9,844 bases of DNA from Chloroflexota bacterium (lineage in GTDB: Bacteria > Chloroflexota > Dehalococcoidia > Lucifugimonadales > Lucifugimonadaceae). The stretch spans positions 1-9,844 of the forward strand of contig JAURLM010000179.1 in assembly GCA_030831265.1 (NCBI GenBank). The letters are read 5' to 3'. A program made the position numbers and the translations under genes. Numbering within the stretch: the stretch's first letter is position 1; each line of letters starts with the position of its first letter. Under the pieces are notes generated by a model. That model did not search any database. It was not told where the DNA came from and saw nothing but the letters and a program-made list of their open reading frames with translations. This document shows, piece by piece, positions 6,798 through 9,844 of this stretch.

Positions 6798-7511
6798 CTA
6801 CGGAGTCACTGTGTCGCCCTGGATGATTCCCTCGCGAATGATGTCTCCGATTTCCTCTGTGTGGCTGTGGTCGTTGATGTTTACGATCGACCATCCAGAT
6901 CGGCCGAAGCGCAGGCGCGAAATCGACGTGTTGTGGATCTCTGTACGGCGTATAAACGCGCTGTCCCAGTTCGTGATGTAGTGCAGGAGCGCGCGCATCG
7001 TTATGCCGTGGGAGACGATTGCGATGGTGTGGTTACCGGGCTTCTGGTGCCACTCCGGGTTGTAGAGGATCTCGTCCTCAAGCCAGTTGCCCGCGCGGCG
7101 TTCGACAGCGCGCTCGGATTCGCCATCCGCGGGCTGGAACCACTTGCCTTTTTCAGCTGATATGAACTGCAGCTCTGTCGTCCAGACGTCGGCAGCCATC
7201 TTGCCACGCCATGCGGGAATCTGACGTTCGATGATGTGCTCTGACCGGTCAAAGTGAGCGCCTTCAAGGCCCATGCCGCGCAGCATGCCTTCGGTCGTTT
7301 GAACTGCCCGAATCAGTGTGGACGAATAGATGCGGTCGAACTTTACTCCCTGCCTCTTTAGCCGTTCACCAAGTGCGACCGCCTGCCTGTGGCCTCGTTC
7401 GGTCATTGGCGCATCGAAGTTTGCACCGGCGGCGATGCCCGGCGTTACGTTGCTTTCGGATTCTCCGTGGCGGATGAAGTACAAATCGAACTGCACGTTA
7501 TCGTGGATCAT
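6798..7511 (-). CDS. Histidine phosphatase family (phosphoglycerate mutase-like) protein
   Basis: The 237-residue protein shows the full histidine-phosphatase signature. LYFIRHGESESN carries R14, H15 (the residue phosphorylated during catalysis) and E17. MTERGHRQA and YSSTLIRAVQT (R68) follow, then E95 in IIERQIPAWRGK, PADGESERAVERR, and IVSHGITMRAL with the second active-site H168. All core residues are present, so it should be an active phosphohydrolase or mutase. Its length is usual for the branch-1 enzymes. The substrate (phosphosugar, nucleotide, phosphoprotein or other) cannot be read from the sequence. The start is taken as ATG 7511; a TTG at 7541 would add ten residues (MSTGQPRKNL) without a better ribosome site. 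A 66-base gap separates it from the CARDB/HEIGH gene upstream, and only 5 bases separate its TAG from the kinase gene downstream, so the two are almost certainly co-transcribed. Confidence 0.9.
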   Translation of the reverse strand: MIHDNVQFDLYFIRHGESESNVTPGIAAGANFDAPMTERGHRQAVALGERLKRQGVKFDRIYSSTLIRAVQTTEGMLRGMGLEGAHFDRSEHIIERQIPAWRGKMAADVWTTELQFISAEKGKWFQPADGESERAVERRAGNWLEDEILYNPEWHQKPGNHTIAIVSHGITMRALLHYITNWDSAFIRRTEIHNTSISRLRFGRSGWSIVNINDHSHTEEIGDIIREGIIQGDTVTP

Positions 7512-7577
7512 GAGGTTCTTTCGTGGTTGTCCGGTGCTCAACTTGCAGCGGCTCGTTGTTGATCGGTCAGGGGCGTT
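7512..7577. other. 66-base gap between the CARDB/HEIGH gene and the phosphatase gene
   Basis: I see no hairpin with a T-run and no clear promoter hexamers on the minus strand. This leaves room for transcription to continue from the large upstream gene into the phosphatase-kinase pair. The only translation signal is a weak GAAAG about 7 bases before the ATG at 7511. Confidence 0.35.
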
Positions 7578-9844
7578 CTATGGGGCAGTCCATGCCGAAT
7601 CCTGCATCGCGGGATTCGCTGTTAATTCTAGTGGAAGGTCTTTAACAAGACGCGATATTGCGATCTGTTGGAACTCTGCAATCAGGTCATCTTGAGACAG
7701 GAGGTTGGCTGCCCATTCTTCGATTCGGTATGGAGTGATGCCGACAAGGTATTCGTATAGTTCCAGCGCCTCCTGGGCATTCAGAATCCCGTTTGTGCGT
7801 AATGACTCTGATAGATTCAGGTCATGCGTATCGGTCAGAGCCTGCGTCCATAGCAGGACGTAGCCCATATCATGCTCCGTCACCAGTGCGTTTCGACTGT
7901 CGAAAAGGAACTGTAGCCTGTCACGGGATTGCTCCAGGTCAGGGAACTGGCTCAGGTTCACGCCAAGGTACTTTTCTGCAAAGCGCCACGCTGCAGCCTC
8001 GAATATCTCTGCCTGCGCCTCCTTCAGTCCTCGTGAATATTCTGTTGACCGCATGGTGGTCTGTTTGGGATTGCGCAGGTCCTGTAAGGCGTGACCGATC
8101 TCGTGGAGCAGGGTGCTGAGAACGTCTGCAGGTGACCGTTCGCTATCGATAAACAGGTAAATTTGCCCGGCCATCCGCGTCTTGAAGCCAACCAGTGTCT
8201 TGGTGTTGCAGGCATCAAATTGCTGGATATATTCCTCGTCGGTCAGCGTCATCCAACCAGCCATACATGACTGAATGTAGCTTGTCCTGAACTCCCGGTG
8301 CGGCAGCAGTCGAATTACATAACCTTCCTCATTCAGGTCTTTCCCGGTCATCAGGAAGTAGGTTGCCTGTGCTGCCGCGAGAATTTCAGGTGTCCAGTCA
8401 CGGCTCCCTGAGCCGAGGCCGGTTAACGGCTTCACCTGTTGCATCATCTCGCCGAGCAGCGGGGCCAGTGCGGACGAAATCTGGTCATCCGACATGCTGA
8501 ATGGTTCCGGTGGAGCAGGTGCGGGCCCGTCATGAAACGTGAAGGTGCGCTCGAAGATGTTGTCGTCTTCGTTGAATTCGTCAATTTGCCTGTCCGGGTC
8601 GAGTACGACACGCACCGTGTGCTCACCGGCTGAGATACCTGTCGAAGTCATCTCAATAGTGGGTGTCCAGGTGGCATTGCCGTTGTTTGAGCCGAGATTG
8701 AACGACTGCCGTTTCACCTGTATGCCATCGATAAGAACGACGGCATGTAGTTCGGTGCTGAGCGGGGTATTGATCACGCTGGCGTTAGTGAAGCTGAAAT
8801 CGATGCTGAAGGGCAGCTTTGTGTCCAGCCATGTGTCATCTTTCCCTTCAACGAGCATCCCCGGTAAGCCCGTGGACTGCCGCAAGACAATGGCCGCATC
8901 CCAGCCGAACGGCTGATATGGCACAAGGTTTGGCATGGTAGGGAATATGCGCTCTGGGGCGGTGAGAGTGAACGGCGTTTCGGCCGGGGCTGGATCACCG
9001 ACTCCCCATACGAACTCGGCTTCGTAAACGTTGTCTGATTCGTTGGACTCTGGAACCCTGTTGAGTGGGTCTACGACCAGCTTCAGCCTGTGCGGCCCCG
9101 GTGATATGTCGATGAGTTCCCGCAGGTCATCTATCTCACCGAAAACGTTTGATGCCGGCGAAAGTCCATTCCATTGCAGGCTCTCTGCCAGCACATCATC
9201 CACGTAGATGTGCAGGTCTACCGTCTCCGAGATGTACTGGATAGATTCGTTCTGCGCTGCGAATGACACGTAAGACTGGTGGTCGATCGATAGCTTGCCG
9301 GAGAGCAGGTCTTCCGGGTAGAAAGACGCAAAGAGGGGTTGATTTTTGCCGGTGACCAGTGCTGGTGCGAGGTTGGGTCTTAGCCCTTCTGGCACATCAA
9401 GTGGTGGCCGTTCCATAAAATTGATTGCCAGGTCCAGCCGGTTGTCTCTCGTCACGATCTCCGGGACGCGGTGGGTTGGGTCGATCACAAGAGAAAGTTC
9501 ATGGATTCCGGCTGTTGGGCGGAGGCCGGACAAGATACCTCCGACATCTTCGACTCGGACGCTCCAGTTCGGGGATAGCCCGTGCGTTGTCCATCTCTTG
9601 ATGCTGACATCATCAAGCCGAATCTCGACGTCGAACACCTCGTTAGTGGCGTATTGGCCGACGTTGGTTATCCACCAACTTATGACCACGTTTTCAGCGT
9701 TGTAGAAGCCACTGCCGTTGTCACCTGAGACCACGAGTCCCGGCCCGCGTTCCCCGCCTGCGAATGGCACTAGATTTACGTTCTTGGTGGGTCGGGGAGT
9801 TGGAGTTGGAAACGGTCCTGTTGGTACTTCAGGCGGTACTGGAG
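7578..9844 (-). CDS. Large, probably exported protein: Pro/Thr linker, three CARDB-type repeats, C-terminal HEIGH putative metallopeptidase domain (5' end outside window)
   Basis: The frame is open to the window edge, reading PVPPEVPTGPFPTPTPRPTK before NLVPF, so the GTG at 9768-9770 is internal and the start and any signal peptide lie beyond 9844. Three repeats of about 120 residues begin with NLVPF (about 9780), NLAPA (9374) and NLVPY (8930). Each ends in a G-x-H-x-(L/V)-x-(L/V)-V-(I/L/V)-DP...E...DN motif: DPTHRVPEIVTRDN, DPLNRVPESNESDN, DPDRQIDEFNEDDN. This is typical of CARDB, an extracellular adhesion-like beta-sandwich. The last ~300 residues (7578-8520) are a different, helical-looking domain. 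It contains LLHEIGHALQDL (HEIGH at 8091-8105), an HExxH zinc-protease signature. EAQAEIFEAA follows 24-33 residues later and could supply a glutamate third ligand. Two cysteines (SCMAG, DACNTK) precede it and could form a disulfide outside the cell. The family of the C-terminal domain is not recognised. Protease activity is inference; the CARDB call is firmer. Confidence 0.78.
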   Translation of the reverse strand, partial: PVPPEVPTGPFPTPTPRPTKNVNLVPFAGGERGPGLVVSGDNGSGFYNAENVVISWWITNVGQYATNEVFDVEIRLDDVSIKRWTTHGLSPNWSVRVEDVGGILSGLRPTAGIHELSLVIDPTHRVPEIVTRDNRLDLAINFMERPPLDVPEGLRPNLAPALVTGKNQPLFASFYPEDLLSGKLSIDHQSYVSFAAQNESIQYISETVDLHIYVDDVLAESLQWNGLSPASNVFGEIDDLRELIDISPGPHRLKLVVDPLNRVPESNESDNVYEAEFVWGVGDPAPAETPFTLTAPERIFPTMPNLVPYQPFGWDAAIVLRQSTGLPGMLVEGKDDTWLDTKLPFSIDFSFTNASVINTPLSTELHAVVLIDGIQVKRQSFNLGSNNGNATWTPTIEMTSTGISAGEHTVRVVLDPDRQIDEFNEDDNIFERTFTFHDGPAPAPPEPFSMSDDQISSALAPLLGEMMQQVKPLTGLGSGSRDWTPEILAAAQATYFLMTGKDLNEEGYVIRLLPHREFRTSYIQSCMAGWMTLTDEEYIQQFDACNTKTLVGFKTRMAGQIYLFIDSERSPADVLSTLLHEIGHALQDLRNPKQTTMRSTEYSRGLKEAQAEIFEAAAWRFAEKYLGVNLSQFPDLEQSRDRLQFLFDSRNALVTEHDMGYVLLWTQALTDTHDLNLSESLRTNGILNAQEALELYEYLVGITPYRIEEWAANLLSQDDLIAEFQQIAISRLVKDLPLELTANPAMQDSAWTAP
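9771..9844 (-). other. Pro/Thr-rich linker segment of the exported protein
   Basis: In the frame of the downstream protein these bases encode an uninterrupted proline/threonine-rich stretch (VPTGPFPTPTPRPTKN). Such linkers usually join a signal peptide or another extracellular domain to the repeat region in secreted proteins. This shows that more coding sequence lies beyond the window edge. Confidence 0.7.

Noticed and set aside
6793..6894. Upstream ATG at 6894 as the start of the APH/P-loop kinase
   Set aside because: It would overlap the phosphatase gene by about 97 bases and add a basic low-complexity stretch (HQRPQPHRGNRRHHSRG) that is just the phosphatase sequence read in another frame.
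9768..9770. GTG at 9770 as the true start of the CARDB/HEIGH protein
   Set aside because: The frame continues open upstream to the window edge through a Pro/Thr linker, and the CARDB opening NLVPF straddles this codon.

Overview
The window is compact bacterial chromosome of moderate-to-high GC with short intergenic gaps. It splits into two blocks facing each other: four genes on the + strand (1-5109) and three on the - strand (5176-9844), meeting in a 66-base gap with a terminator-like hairpin. I see no rRNA, tRNA, CRISPR array, insertion sequence or phage gene. The taxon cannot be fixed from the sequence. The Pro/Thr linker with a PTPTP run in the secreted-looking protein, together with CARDB repeats, is a style common in Chloroflexota, so that phylum is a weak guess only.

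Plus-strand block: the 3' end of a TerC-family membrane protein gene (1-286); a large fused FAD / iron-sulfur / CCG-domain dehydrogenase of the YdiJ or D-2-hydroxyacid dehydrogenase type (370-3279); a tandem-domain universal stress protein (3380-4204); and a divergent transaldolase / fructose-6-phosphate aldolase-like protein (4342-5109). Gaps of 83, 100 and 137 bases separate them, so they are same-strand neighbours but not an obviously tight operon. Two of the gaps carry hairpins or palindromes.

Minus-strand block, in transcription order: a large, probably exported protein with three CARDB-type beta-sandwich repeats and a C-terminal domain carrying an HEIGH zinc-protease signature (7578-9844, its 5' end beyond the window); a histidine phosphatase (6798-7511); and a bifunctional protein that fuses an aminoglycoside-phosphotransferase-like kinase fold to a P-loop kinase (5176-6792). 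Only 5 bases separate the last two, so a phosphatase and a kinase are probably co-translated.

The genes mix central or redox metabolism (2-hydroxyacid oxidation, sugar-phosphate aldol chemistry) with stress functions (Usp, TerC, APH/P-loop kinase). A Usp gene near an APH/P-loop fusion recalls the Rv2005c-Rv2004c pair of Mycobacterium tuberculosis. The most unusual item is the CARDB/HEIGH protein. No wholly new multi-gene system is evident.
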